A stretch of DNA of 64,000 nt. Source: Piezodorus guildinii (Eukaryota; Arthropoda; Insecta; Hemiptera; Pentatomidae). The stretch lies in assembly GCA_023052935.1 (NCBI GenBank), contig CM041297.1:101753063-101817062 (forward strand), written 5' to 3'. Positions 21,380 to 32,777 of the stretch are shown here, piece after piece. Positions within the stretch are counted from its first letter, which is position 1; every line of letters begins with the position of its first letter. The position numbers were made by a program, and so were the translations under genes. The notes below the pieces were generated by a model, which saw only the letters and a program-made list of their open reading frames with translations, searched no databases and had not been told where the DNA came from.

Positions 21380-21620
21380 AAACCTGTTAATCCAGAGAGA
21401 AAGCAAAAGTATAAAGAACGAGCCAGGGGCGCGGTTGTGTTTGTGCGGCCAAAATTGATGCCGCCGGGCTTTCAGCCATGTTTGCCGCTAACCTGTTTAG
21501 CCGAAACGTTTTAGCCGGCCCTGATGAAAACATATTGGGGCGGCATGATAGATAGCCCCGTCTGTCCACTCTCTCATTATCGGTTCATCTCCGGCCATCC
21601 TCTACAGTCTCTTTGTGTCG
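21380..21620. other. GC-richer unique island
   Basis: Gccg-rich block (gccgccgggctttcagcc) with short ORFs on both strands that resemble nothing known. Probably non-coding. Confidence 0.25.
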
Positions 21621-22111
21621 TCGATTTAAAAAAACAAAAATATAAATTTATGCTATATTTAATCAGGTCTTGTGAACAATTTAGGACAAATTTATTTCAT
21701 TTTTGTAGTGTTTTTGAAAGTGTCTATAAAGTTACTTAATAAATATATTAATTAATTTGGGCCACATTTTCAGATTTTCTTTTCTCATGTTCATGTATTA
21801 TAATGTCAAATAATAATCATTGTATTGAAAAAAATAACATACTTACTAAAGACTTCGTACAAAAATCTTCAAAATCGCTTGAATATAGTTCTATAGTTAT
21901 ATAAGATAATTTGATAACCTTAAAGGAAATATAAGTGATAAAAACCTAATAATAATTTAAATACTTTTTTGTTTAGAGCTTTATCTTCATGGTTTGGAGA
22001 ATCGATTGTTCTCATATAGGGGTCAAATTGGTTAGAAGTAAAAATATTATACTCTAACTAAACAAAAAAAATAAAAAAAGTATCATTCGAAAACTACAGC
22101 TTTAAATATAT

Positions 22112-22482
22112 TGTTGGGGAGAGGGGCGACAGCACACTCGCTCGCAGCCTCAACCCGATCGTTAATATGAGTCGCCGAATTCTCGATATTTATTTAGGTT
22201 TCGTTATGGGTTTAATAATGTAACTAACTTTGTTAAATATATATATTGAGAGAAAAAAAATACAAATGAAACAAATAAAATTAACTTCCTGAGAAACGTA
22301 CAGAGTACTTAGGGTCACAAAGACGATTGCAAGGTGATGATGGCGACAGCGACGAAGACGAAAGCGAAGTAGCGACCAGTCTCTCCCGCAACTCAGAGCA
22401 CTCTCGTTCCCGAGCGGTCACTATCACTTAATTCCTCTTTATGTAAACAGAGCGCCCCTCTTGCGTCTGAACTTAATATTAA

Positions 22483-22484
<2 letters not shown>
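22112..22484 (-). mobile_element. Possible solo LTR
   Basis: A GC-richer block of 373 bp in AT-rich DNA. Read on the minus strand it ends ctctccccaaca, with an AATAAA (aaataaatatcg) about 100 bases before that end, as in an LTR. Its start reads cgttaatatt, one base off the TG expected. The flanks are ATAT on both sides, but this is microsatellite DNA, so the target duplication is not proof. No PBS or coding region adjoins it. Confidence 0.35.
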
Positions 22485-22522
<38 letters not shown>

Positions 22523-22523
22523 A
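22485..22523. repeat. (TA)n/(TG)n microsatellite
   Basis: TA repeats passing into a few TG units. Confidence 0.93.
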
Positions 22524-22584
22524 AGAGAAATAATATTCTGAATTAGTAGTTTCCAATTCTTAACATATATTTATTCTTAGAGTC

Positions 22585-22632
22585 TTTGAGTGTCTCAAAC
22601 TTACGCAATTTGAGTGTCTCAAACTTACGCAA
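22585..22632. repeat. Perfect 24-bp tandem duplication
   Basis: Two identical adjacent units, each beginning tttgagtgtctcaaacttac. Confidence 0.95.
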
Positions 22633-22639
22633 TAACCAT

Positions 22640-23940
22640 ATTTTGGCGACATTGGAGGATATATTTGTCTTGTTAATTCCAAGTTAATAACAAACAATAT
22701 CTTTGTATTTAACAAAATTATATACGGATTGAAGGTAAAAATTTATAACAATACTTGCTTAAATATGACTCTTAATTTATTGAAGCTTCAAAAAATCTAA
22801 AAGAAAATAATAATATAATATAATAATAATAAATATTTTTTGAGATTATGGAAAGTTATTATTTTTTTCTTTATTTTTTCGAGGTTCCGAATGGTTTTTG
22901 AGAAATTATTTTTCTCATGTCGACTCGTTTAAAAAATAAAATACAAGTGCCAACAACTTAAAATAAATTAATTTTATTTGTAGAGATTTTCAAGAGTCTT
23001 GAAATTTGCGTCAATAGTTTTTAAAAACACTTTAAGACTTTTGTTTTCTTTTATTCATGCCAAGTTAATCAAAAATAATATATTTGTACATAACGAAATA
23101 ATATAGGAACTGAAGTTAAAACTTTATAACAAAAACTATATAAATCGCTAAAATATGATTGTATATTTAATAAAACTAATGCGAAAAACCTAAAAGAAAG
23201 TAATACCAACATATATATTAGATAATATTAAATTTATTTTTATTTTATTTTTTAAGTTCCGAAAGATTTCAAAATTTTATTGTTCAACTACACCTAGTAA
23301 CTTGGTAAAACAAAAAATAAATAAATAATAATAATAATGCCCTCTTACGGAACAATAAATAACAAGCGCTTTCAAATCCTACCGAAATATTCATACTGAT
23401 TTGTCTTTATTAAAGGAAATTATGATAAGGCGTTCCAATATTATCTACAGCTTCTTCCGAGAAAATCTGTTCTCAATTATCTATCAACTTGAAGCATAAT
23501 TAGGATATTAAGCAGGTATTTAACGGAAGTTAATTACTCGGAAGCTCTCAGAAACTAATATATAAACGATGAATAAAGTTTTATTGGAAATTGGAAGCGT
23601 ATAAGTTTATTCAAGGATCCCGGTGATAAGATGTATTATTTCCTCCTACAGAATATTCTAAGAACATTTGTTTCTGTATGTTTCCTGAAACGTTCATTTA
23701 CTTCGATATTTATTAAAATTAATATAATAGGGCTTAATTATTAAAGAAAAGTAAAAAAAATAGAATCAAAGTACTTCATTAAATAACATATTGAAATTTA
23801 CTTATGACAATATTACTATGATAAAAAATTGTACAGAAGGCATAAAAATAAAATAATTCTAAATAATTTCAAGTAAATATTAAAAAACATAAATAAAAAG
23901 AATTCCTTTTTGAATTCAAGGTTGATTTTTAATTTTTCAC
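22640..23940. other. AT-rich stretch without recognisable features
   Basis: Low-complexity AT-rich DNA. Two parts (22640-22800 and 23030-23220) have the same order of phrases (caagttaataaca.aaataata, ttataacaa..act), suggesting an old local duplication. Confidence 0.5.
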
Positions 23941-24044
23941 AAGATCTGCCTTCAAAGAAGTTCAAATTAAATGTTTAGCTTAGCAAAATTTGCAAACATT
24001 TGTAGCTATATAATTATTATTTTATTTTTATTTTTCGTATTTGA

Positions 24045-24165
24045 CAAGTTTTATTCAGATATATTACAATTTTCTCAAATAATCAATAATAACAATATTA
24101 TAATATCACATTCATTCAATATTTACAGAATAAAGAATGGTAAAGTCAAATTACATTTAAAAAAA
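24045..24165 (-). mobile_element. Decayed Jockey-type 3' UTR fragment
   Basis: Similar to 48255-48360 (tacagaataaagaatggtaa and the preceding cattcattcaatat). Strongly diverged; it lies just upstream of the CR1-like fragment at 24230. Confidence 0.4.
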
Positions 24166-24229
24166 TTAAATAAAAAATGTATATCAATCGGATTATGAAT
24201 ATGTTTATAAGATTTATCTTGTGTACCTT

Positions 24230-24907
24230 TAGGAGGTCTCCAGTAAACCACTTATACAGCGAACTGAAGTGGCTCCTACCTTCCATACGTAGACAATATT
24301 TCCTAGGGACATACCTCTACCAAGTCATTAAATCTCAACATCCTCCATGCATTCACAGTATCCTTAAATTTAAATCCTCAATTCACCACTTGAAACCAGA
24401 TCACGCCATTCTGACCTTTACATTCCTACCAATAGGACCAAATCTTTTGATAATTCCTTTTATATTTGCATATCTCTGGAATTCCCTACCTAATCATATT
24501 CGACATGCTTCATCCCTTCTCTCATTCAAATCCCATCTTTTCCAACACCTTCTAAGATCCCAAAAGACGCACACTAAATGTAAAATTGTTAATTCACTCC
24601 CCTACTTTCAACGTAAGACAATTTTTATTTTTTTATTTAATCATAATCCTAGAGTTATGGATTAATTCATTTATTTGGAAATTGTTCAGCTCTATTTTTT
24701 ATAGGCTATATTCCATATATTTTGTATATTTCTATATAAATAGGTCTTATTTATATTTTTTATCTGTTTGTAAATAAATGTTTATTTTATTGGTCTCTCG
24801 GGAAGACATGTATATATTGAAGTGTATATTTACTGTACAATATTGTTATTCTTAAGGGATATAGTCCCAGAATAAAGTTTTATTATTATCATATTATTAT
24901 TATATTA
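24230..24907 (+). mobile_element. CR1-like LINE 3' end, C-terminal domain
   Basis: The longest plus-strand piece of the CR1-like C-terminal domain: LYSELKWL, RRQYFLGTYLYQVIKSQHPP, then LWNSLPNHIRHASSLLSFKS and HLFQHLL. The open frame to 24665 keeps this sense to about 24570. The 3' end, cttaagggatatagtcccag, is followed by a TTATTA-type microsatellite tail (24880-24907), as is common for this group of LINEs. Confidence 0.8.
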
Positions 24908-25410
24908 TTGAAAAAAGTATAAATGAAATAAATACTCAACCTTGTATTTAAATGAATGAACAAAAGATGAATACACCCATACCTATATACAATATTTACA
25001 GGCCTTTTTTGGATGCTAGTTGACCAAGCTTGACCCCTTTTTAAGGTTGGGCTAAACAGTGAAAGAAGAGGCAGGTGAAAATTCTTGAGAGCGAGGTATT
25101 GTAAGAGTTCACGAAAGTAATGGTGGAGGAGAAAAGCGTATTAAAAAAAAATCGGCTAATAACATCAAATATAACTTTTTTTAAAATTCCTGTGGTATGA
25201 TTAAATATTAAAAAAAAAAAAAAAAAAAACTAAATGACAATCTTATATTAAAAAAACAAAAACAAGTGTAACATACACATCATGAAAACATGCTTTTTTT
25301 ATTGCAGTAACTCTATTTTAAGGAACCAGACATTATTTATAATTAAAGTTTAAAAAAATGTAAAGTTTTATTGAAAATACTATGATTGAATATTTATAGG
25401 TTGAAGATAT

Positions 25411-25653
25411 GTGAGAGTGTATTCACTATCACCAAATCTCACGAATTTCCATCAACCTGTTCTCCCGCAGTGTAGTGCAGCCTTAAAAAGAAGGCAAATT
25501 TGGAGCAATTATTTACCAAAAAAGGCTTTAGATACCGCTTTTCAGAGCGACAATCATTCACAGGTTTTAGACGCTAGTCTGGGGAATCCCTGGACGGAGC
25601 TTGTTCCCCTTCTTTTCTCGTCCTCGTTTCTGGTGAGAGCCAGCGGAAACTAA
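25411..25653 (+). CDS. Hypothetical ORF in a GC-richer patch
   Basis: 80 codons, starting MRVYSLSPNLTNFHQPVLPQ. No recognisable motif, no clear splice sites and no homologous copy in the window. The surrounding 250 bases are richer in GC than neighbouring DNA. Weak candidate for an exon or a regulatory island. Confidence 0.15.
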   Translation: MRVYSLSPNLTNFHQPVLPQCSAALKRRQIWSNYLPKKALDTAFQSDNHSQVLDASLGNPWTELVPLLFSSSFLVRASGN

Positions 25654-26815
25654 GTGAAAGCGCTATAGCCACGAACACACCGTACTAAATATTTATTAAT
25701 TGTTCTTGACTGAATTAATTATTAATATAAGCCTCAAAAAGCTTCTAAAATTGTACATTGTATATTAATTCTAGGTGATTTTCCATATTATATCGCAACT
25801 TATTCAATTTTTATATCACCCTGTAATAGCCAGAGCTTGTCAGGTCATTATCAAAAAACAACTTTATAGCTTGTAATTTTTTCCCCACATTTATAAAACT
25901 TACTATACAGTAATTTTTACAAGTCCAACAACAATATATAAATGGTGTTAAAGAGAAAGGTGTTATAAATATGATTGAGGCTGGAAGTGATGGCAAACCC
26001 CTATTATTGCCTATCAGCTGCTGCCTATAAGATCCATCAGACCTAAGGCAGACAACGCAGGTCTCAGAAAACACAATTGGGAGATTCCCTGGAGAACTTG
26101 AGGATACTCCCTGAGGTTCCAGGAGTCCAGTCAATTAACTCTGGCCGAATAGACCCCGTGCGAAGGGATAACTCCAACTTTATTGGCTCTATCGTCTAGA
26201 TGAATATTTATTGCTAATAATATCTCCTTCCTCTCTTCATTTTCGTGCTTACATCCATAATATTAGATCTCAACATTACCAAGGGGAATTAATTATTTTT
26301 TTTAAAATTTTTATTTTAAAACAAAACACTATTCACTATTTATTTAGGTCATACGTTTTTTTATAATATGATTATGTTTTCATTTCAAAACAGTTCAATG
26401 CAGTCAAATATCTTGTCAATCACTAGATATTAAATCCTATAAAATAGTTATCACCGGTACTTATATGTCAGGACAGCACAATATTCAACATCTCCTAATA
26501 CATTGTTGTAATTATAGGATAACAATAGAAACATAATTTAGAGAGAATTTATAATGATATACGTCTTAAGCTCAAAAAGGCTGTGCTGATTGAAAACGAA
26601 AACAAAAATTAACTTTTAAAAGTCATACTAAATTTTAAAAATATAGCTTTTCTTTAACCTCTACATGAACTATGGAGGTGTATCTTTGTCTTACTCTTTA
26701 CCTACACAACCATGTGAATGAAAAGAATGTCTCTGAACTATAAGTTAAAAAAAATTGGATGAATAAATAATTAAATAAGGAAGTGTATTTAAATGCTAAA
26801 AAGGGCAAAAAAAGG

Positions 26816-26816
<1 letters not shown>

Positions 26817-26851
<35 letters not shown>
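26817..26851. repeat. (TG)n microsatellite
   Basis: About 17 TG units. Confidence 0.95.
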
Positions 26852-26852
<1 letters not shown>

Positions 26853-28311
26853 GTTATATTAGTCATAATTTATATCACGCTTTATTAATTAACCTATCCA
26901 CATATCGATATAATATCTTGTGTGCGTAAGACACGATAATTGTTTGCTTATAGAAATTACGTTCGTGTTAATCAGGAATGTTGATTATTGCAGTAACTGA
27001 AATAAATTAGAAGTTAATACTTATTAATCTATATCACGTTATTACATACTCAATACCCACAACTAGCAAATTCTCTTACCACTGCATAACTATTGTGAAA
27101 CATAGTGGATAAATTAGCAGTCTTAGAAATTCATATAAACATATGACGGTATTTAATCTATTTTTTTATTGATTATCAATTAATCTGGTTCTGGATTTGA
27201 GTTAGAACACTTTATTTTTTTTATCATTATAGCATTTCTGCTTTGCTAAAAAATGTTTTTTATTTGTTAATTTAATATCCTGATTTTTGTACTAGTTAGT
27301 ATTATTAAGACAAATTAAAAGGACACAGATTTACAAATTATTAGAAACAATTATAATAAATAAACCTTTATTATTTCCTCTGTGATAAACTGTTAAATTA
27401 GTAGTCCACTTTAATTAGAAATCTTCTTTTCATTGATTCCTAAAATTTATAAACAGTAAAGAGTTTTAATTCATGCAATCATTTCTTCTTTCTTTTTTTG
27501 TTTTGTTGAATATGACATTCATTATCGTTTTATTAATTTTAAGGCCAAAAACTGCTAATGGTTATTTTATTTATTACAATGTATCGATATATTATTGGTT
27601 AACAAAAAAAACAACAACAAAAAAACGACTTACCAAAATGAAGATAGCAGAAAAAAATGAAGAAAAGAAAAAACAACAAACAAAATACTAAAACAAATAA
27701 ATAAGATATTTAAAAAAAAATCAAAAATAAAATATTAATACAATAGCATAGATAAATAATGACAATAAAGAAAAATGAAATAAATAATAATGAAAAAAAT
27801 AACTAACTAATAATAATAAATAAAAGATAAAATAAAATATGAATATAACATAAATAAGTAATAATACAACAATAAAATAAAGCAAAACAATGTAAAATAA
27901 GAATTTGATAATAAATAAAACTAAATTTTATGGTAAATATGACATTCGTTCTTAACTAATTGTTGTGTTTTTTGTTTCAGGTTGGTTTATTGAAGAGATA
28001 ATGATAACTCCAAACAACTAAAAAGGTTTTAAATTCTTTTATTATATCTAATACATTATAACAATACCTGCGTGTAAGTAATATTTGTAGACCAAGCAAT
28101 GTACTATCCAATCTTATCACCATTATTATTCCCAAAACAGTGAGCTTCTGTGAGTAAGTATGAATAAGTAATACAATTTTCGCGTACCTTAATGTTTTCT
28201 TTTATTAGTTTATTTATAATTGATTAGTTAGCTCTTTTCAGGATCTTCTAGGGAACAACTACAAAATAAATCAATTATTTCAATATATGTTTGTATATTA
28301 TGTTTATTCAT

Positions 28312-28368
<57 letters not shown>
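28312..28368. repeat. (CA)n(TA)n microsatellite
   Basis: Five CA units, then about 20 TA units, ending in CACA. Confidence 0.95.
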
Positions 28369-29682
28369 GATTATATGTTTATTCTGATCAGTTCATTATA
28401 ATATATTATGAATCTGACCTTAACAAGTAAGAGCAAAGCTTGAATTCAAAGTACAAGGAGATAAAGGCAAATATTCGATTAACTCTAAGTCATCTTATAA
28501 TTGAAATTCCTGCGTGAGTGACTGCTCAATTAAGTTATTATACCAATCATAAGCTTCTGAGGGCTTACCTTTGAATGTGTCTCTGAATTTCTATATCCAG
28601 ATCTTTAAATTAATCAACCGTTAGGGCACAATACTCAAATTCCTTCTCCTAACGTTTGAGTGTTCGAGCTCTAAAACTTTAAGGACCCAGATTTTTATTT
28701 TCTTTAGCTTAATAATTAATATAAACAGTTCAATCTATATCATATGCATAGCAATTAAATAGTGTGGGGACACCTTCAACAAACTACGGAATCATACATT
28801 TTATGTTAATATTATGTTTTAATTAATTAACTTGTTATCTTTTACCACTATTATAATTGTCCAAATTGTGAAAAAAATAAATAAATAAATCAACTAAAAA
28901 GTAGTTTTGTGCTCTAAATTTGATTCTGAATTGTTAGTGTCTATACAAAAAATAGCATTAAAAGTAAAAATAGTAACAAATTAAAATTAGAAAGAAAAAT
29001 TTGTTATGCAAAACTTTAACAAAAATTCTAAATTGATACAGTTGGCTTGTTATTTTAAATAGTTTTTTTTTTTTACACTTATACAATTCTTATTTTGGGT
29101 TTTATGCAAAATAGGACCTTACATGAGATTTTGAAGAAAACAACTGAACAAACGGTTTCAACTTTTATTCAGATTCCTCAATAATCAACCGCTTAAACTT
29201 ATCCTGAACAAACCTACTTACTACCCACAAACTACTTTTAAAACCTTTAAGAACATATAAGACAGAGTTATCGTTCTCATGGTCCAAAAAATATAATAAG
29301 TTTTCGGTCAAAACCTTAATGGAATATTCCCAATATTCTATTTCATTAAGTTCCTACTTAACAAGGAATTAGTTAGCTCAACAAGTTCAAATATTACCTT
29401 AACATATTATAAACATTTACACGACGGACTGACATAACATTGGAAACAACAGCTTTGGCATTAATACTCACTTATACCTACAACCCATAAATGAAGTAAG
29501 TGGTGGCCAAGTAATTATATAATTTTAGCTCAATTATCAACTTTATAATCAAGATATGAATATCATTTTAGCTTCGTATGTAGGATCTTTGAAAAAGTTG
29601 CCTACAAATGCACTAGAATTTAAATTAAAATTTTTACATACAGGTTATTGAGGTTACTGAATTCTAAATCCCCTCAAAAAAA

Positions 29683-29825
29683 TATGGTGCGGGTAACACA
29701 CCACTTTCACTAATCAGTATTTTTTATCACACTTGGTTAACTTTTACAATTGTGCGCATAAGATAATATTTTTCTAAAATATTTAGCTTTACAACAGTAT
29801 ATTATGCATCTATCTTACTATTTTT
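29683..29825 (+). repeat. Family A copy split by the Jockey element (left part)
   Basis: Begins with the terminus-like atggtgcgggtaacacacca and ends at tatcttacta where the Jockey element enters. Confidence 0.8.
29814..29825. repeat. Target site duplication, left copy (Jockey)
   Basis: cttactattttt directly before the element's T run; the matching copy is at 34402-34413. The T portion is ambiguous because it merges with the tail. Confidence 0.85.
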
Positions 29826-30092
29826 TTTTTTTGATTAGAAACAATTCTTTATTGAGCAATATTACAATCTGTCCAATTTAGGACATTTTTAATAGTGATG
29901 AAGTACAACATTCATACTACATTCACACGATATATACTAAACAATAAATTTATATAATAATAATACAATATACATATATACAAAACAAAATCAATAAAAT
30001 ATATACAAAAGTCACTCATACCTATATACAATTCACAATCATACAGCACGTGAGTGGAGAATCTAGCCAATGCTAGAACTCCAATATACATT
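29826..30092 (-). other. Jockey 3' UTR
   Basis: AT-rich sequence after the ORF2 stop, ending in the poly(A) tail. Related sequence recurs at 49792-50363, 48245-48400 and weakly at 24045-24165, all on the minus strand, which is what 5'-truncated copies of the same family look like. Confidence 0.75.
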
Positions 30093-32777
30093 TTACAAGA
30101 GGTCTCGAGGCCACTGCCGTTTCAACCTTCTAGGAGAATGGTAAGGATGTGTGGAGCTGGATAAGGATTGAGCTAGGGGATTAGGGTGATGGATAAGGTT
30201 CTGATGAAATTTAGAGAATTTTAATGGTATAAGGTCTAAAATAAATGGAATATTTAGGTCGCGGTGTAAGGTATGGTTGGATACATAATAAGGAGCATTA
30301 ACTATTGTTCGGAGGACTTTTGATTGGAAGGATTGAATGCGTTTGATGTTAGAATATTTGGCTGTCCCCCACAGTTCAAGTCCGTAGGTCCAGATAGGTT
30401 TCAGTACTGTCTTGTATATTAGCAGTTTGTTCTCGATAGATAATTTAGAATTTCTGTTCAGTAGTCTGTATAATTGTCCAAATCGTCGATTAAGTTCTTG
30501 TCGTTTGAGTCTAGTATGCGGGTTCCAAGTTAGTCTTTTGTCCAGAAGGAAGCCAAGATACCGGACTGTGTCGGAGAAAGGAAGCGGAACGGAGTTAAAG
30601 AGAACTGGAGGGCAGGATTGTCTTCGAAGGGTAAAGGTGACATGTTTGCATTTGGATTGATTAACTTTGATTCTCCAGTTGTTACACCAGTCTTCAATTT
30701 GAGAAAGGTGCGTTTGGAGGCCTATAGATGCAATTTCGGGATCTGAGTGAGAGGATAGGATAGCGGTGTCATCAGCGTACGTTGCTAGGAAGGTATTAGG
30801 GCAAACAAGAATATCAGCCGTGTATATGTTGTAGAGGAAAGGACTAAGGACACTGCCCTGAGGAACACCGGATTCGACTGGATAATAATTGGAATATTCT
30901 GCACCACAGCGAACTCGGAAGGAGCGGTTTGATAGATAGGATCGGAGGACTAGGTATATGGATTGGGGTAAATGGTTTTTGAGCTTAAAGAGTAATCCCG
31001 GGTGCCACACCCGGTCAAATGCTTGCGTTATGTCCAGAAATGCACCCGAGCAGTACTCCTTGTTCTCAAGGGCAGAGGAAATATGGTCAACGACTCGGAG
31101 CCCTTGCTGAACGGTTGAATGTTGGGAACGGAATCCAAACTGATGGGAAGGAATATTGTGGGATTCTAATAAAGGTAATATTCGTTTGAGGAGGATTTTT
31201 TCAAAGATTTTTGAAAGGATTGGGAGTAGGCTGATAGGTCTATATGATGTCGTTGTGTTAGGAGGTTTACCTGGTTTTAGGAAGAGAATTATAGTGGAAT
31301 GTTTCCATAAGAGAGGAAAATGAGTAGTGCGTAGAATGGAGTTGTAAATATATGTAAGAAATATAATGGCTTTAGATGGAAGCTGTCTGAGAATCTGAGG
31401 AGTGAGGAGATCGTATCCAGGAGATTTACGGAGTGCAAGTTTTCGGAGATGATATTTGACCTCAGAGGGATTAACTGCTTTAGGAGGTAATGAAAGCGGG
31501 ATTGGAGACTGAAGGAACTCTTCCACCACTGCAGTGTGGTTTGGATGGGATTCTGGATGAGGTGTGAAGACTTCGGAAACGTATTTGGCAAGTTCCTCGG
31601 CTTTGTCTTCATCAGACGCAGCCCAGGAGCCATTACTACGACGGAGGGGATGGGAAATATGGTGGGATTTTAGAATTTTCTTGGTGACATTCCACAGGGA
31701 ATTGTCACAAGCCGAAAGAGAAGAAAGGAAGGAACTAAAGGATTTGGAACGGAAGGTCGCCAGCTCCCTCTTTAATTGTCTACAATAAAAGTTATAGGAG
31801 CGGCGATCTGTAGGGTGACGGGTGCGTTGCCATAAGGATCTGGATCGTCGTTTGGTGCGGATGAGGTCTATGAGGTGTTGTGGTAAATGATTTTGGTTAT
31901 GACTTATCTGGGAGTGCTTGGGAGAGGAGGCAGTCCAAACAGCTTGTTGAATAGCGATGGTGAAGGAGTTTACGGCATCGTCAAGGTCATCTGGAGTTTT
32001 GAGTTTCACACTGAGGTCAATATCACTGGTCAGGATTTGGCGAAAAAGGTCCCAGTTTACTGGTCCTCTGATAAATGACGGTGGGGTGGGTTTAGGAATA
32101 GGAATTAGGGATACTTTAAGGAGCAATGGACTATGGTCAGAGGACAGTTCATCAAGGCGAGTCACCGACATGTTTAGGGAGCCTAATCCGCTGTGGATGA
32201 AGAAGTCAAGGATGTCAGGATTACGGTTAGGATCAGTTGGCCAGTAGGTAGGGGAATCAGGAGGCAGGAGGTTGAAACGTCTAGAGTTGAGTGCAGACTG
32301 TAAATTCCGCCCACGACAATTCGTGGATCTGGAACCCCATTGTTGGTTCTTAGCATTCATGTCTGCACCCAGAATGAAGTGGTTTCCTAAGGAATTGAGG
32401 AAAGATTCGAATAGAATGTTGGAGATGGAATGTTTAGGAGGGCAGTACGCTGATGCGAGGGTGATCGGAAAAGAAAAAGTCTTGATTACTATGGCGGTGC
32501 ATTGTAGGAAATCATAGGAGGGGACTGGGAGTATGTGGTGGGAGAGGGACTGATGCACAATGACAGCAGTACCGGCATGGGCTTTTCCGTCTGGGTGGTC
32601 CGTACGGTATGTTACGTATTGAGGTATTTTAAAGAACTGTTTAGTGGTTAGTCTAGTTTCAGTAATAAGTGCTACATCAACGTTTTTGTCTTGCAATAAA
32701 GCTGTAAGTTCGTCAGTGTGATTTCTAACACCATTCGCATTCCAAAGGAGAATGGATAAGGAGTTAGGTGTAGTCAT
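30093..32777 (-). CDS. Jockey ORF2: AP-like endonuclease and reverse transcriptase
   Basis: An 894-residue enzyme for target-primed reverse transcription: the endonuclease nicks the target and the RT copies the element RNA from the nick. The APE-type endonuclease covers about residues 1-220, with LLWNANGVRN near residue 10, the catalytic Glu in ALITETRL (about 40), GADMNA (137-142) and the SDH motif (213-215). The RT spans about 480-760: LKPGKP, YRPISLLP, HQFGFR, FLDITQAFDRVWH, GVPQGSVLSP, and the catalytic YADDTA at about 667-672, followed by YLGFLLDKRLTWN. The tail ends RPDLL-like (RLKRQWPRDLL), the same ending as the dead family B copies elsewhere in the window. No RNase H domain. The first ATG immediately follows the ORF1 stop, so translation probably depends on termination-reinitiation or a related mechanism. 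Confidence 0.95.
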   Translation of the reverse strand: MTTPNSLSILLWNANGVRNHTDELTALLQDKNVDVALITETRLTTKQFFKIPQYVTYRTDHPDGKAHAGTAVIVHQSLSHHILPVPSYDFLQCTAIVIKTFSFPITLASAYCPPKHSISNILFESFLNSLGNHFILGADMNAKNQQWGSRSTNCRGRNLQSALNSRRFNLLPPDSPTYWPTDPNRNPDILDFFIHSGLGSLNMSVTRLDELSSDHSPLLLKVSLIPIPKPTPPSFIRGPVNWDLFRQILTSDIDLSVKLKTPDDLDDAVNSFTIAIQQAVWTASSPKHSQISHNQNHLPQHLIDLIRTKRRSRSLWQRTRHPTDRRSYNFYCRQLKRELATFRSKSFSSFLSSLSACDNSLWNVTKKILKSHHISHPLRRSNGSWAASDEDKAEELAKYVSEVFTPHPESHPNHTAVVEEFLQSPIPLSLPPKAVNPSEVKYHLRKLALRKSPGYDLLTPQILRQLPSKAIIFLTYIYNSILRTTHFPLLWKHSTIILFLKPGKPPNTTTSYRPISLLPILSKIFEKILLKRILPLLESHNIPSHQFGFRSQHSTVQQGLRVVDHISSALENKEYCSGAFLDITQAFDRVWHPGLLFKLKNHLPQSIYLVLRSYLSNRSFRVRCGAEYSNYYPVESGVPQGSVLSPFLYNIYTADILVCPNTFLATYADDTAILSSHSDPEIASIGLQTHLSQIEDWCNNWRIKVNQSKCKHVTFTLRRQSCPPVLFNSVPLPFSDTVRYLGFLLDKRLTWNPHTRLKRQELNRRFGQLYRLLNRNSKLSIENKLLIYKTVLKPIWTYGLELWGTAKYSNIKRIQSFQSKVLRTIVNAPYYVSNHTLHRDLNIPFILDLIPLKFSKFHQNLIHHPNPLAQSLSSSTHPYHSPRRLKRQWPRDLL

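Larger units (their letters stand above)
26140..29680. other. AT-rich intergenic stretch
   Basis: No coding signal or dispersed repeat apart from two microsatellites. The stretch 27600-27940 is strongly A-rich on the plus strand, with few T-free gaps, and is followed by a good 3' splice-site look-alike, gttttttgtttcag at 27967-27980. The following frame stops after 12 codons, so an exon is unproven. Confidence 0.5.

Noticed and set aside
21478..21535. gccgaaacgttttagccgg followed by ccctgatgaaaac: a fourth hammerhead?
   Set aside because: GAAA comes before CTGATGA with only about 14 bases between, too short for stem III, a cleavage site and stem I of a type II hammerhead, and there is no AATAAA or partner arm.
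22585..22632. CRISPR-like repeats
   Set aside because: Only two adjacent identical units with no spacer, in animal DNA; a simple tandem duplication.
24177..24665. A complete 162-residue host protein
   Set aside because: The sequence is the C-terminal domain of the CR1-like LINE, with the shared LWNSLP...SLLSFKSHLFQ motif; the ATG is incidental.
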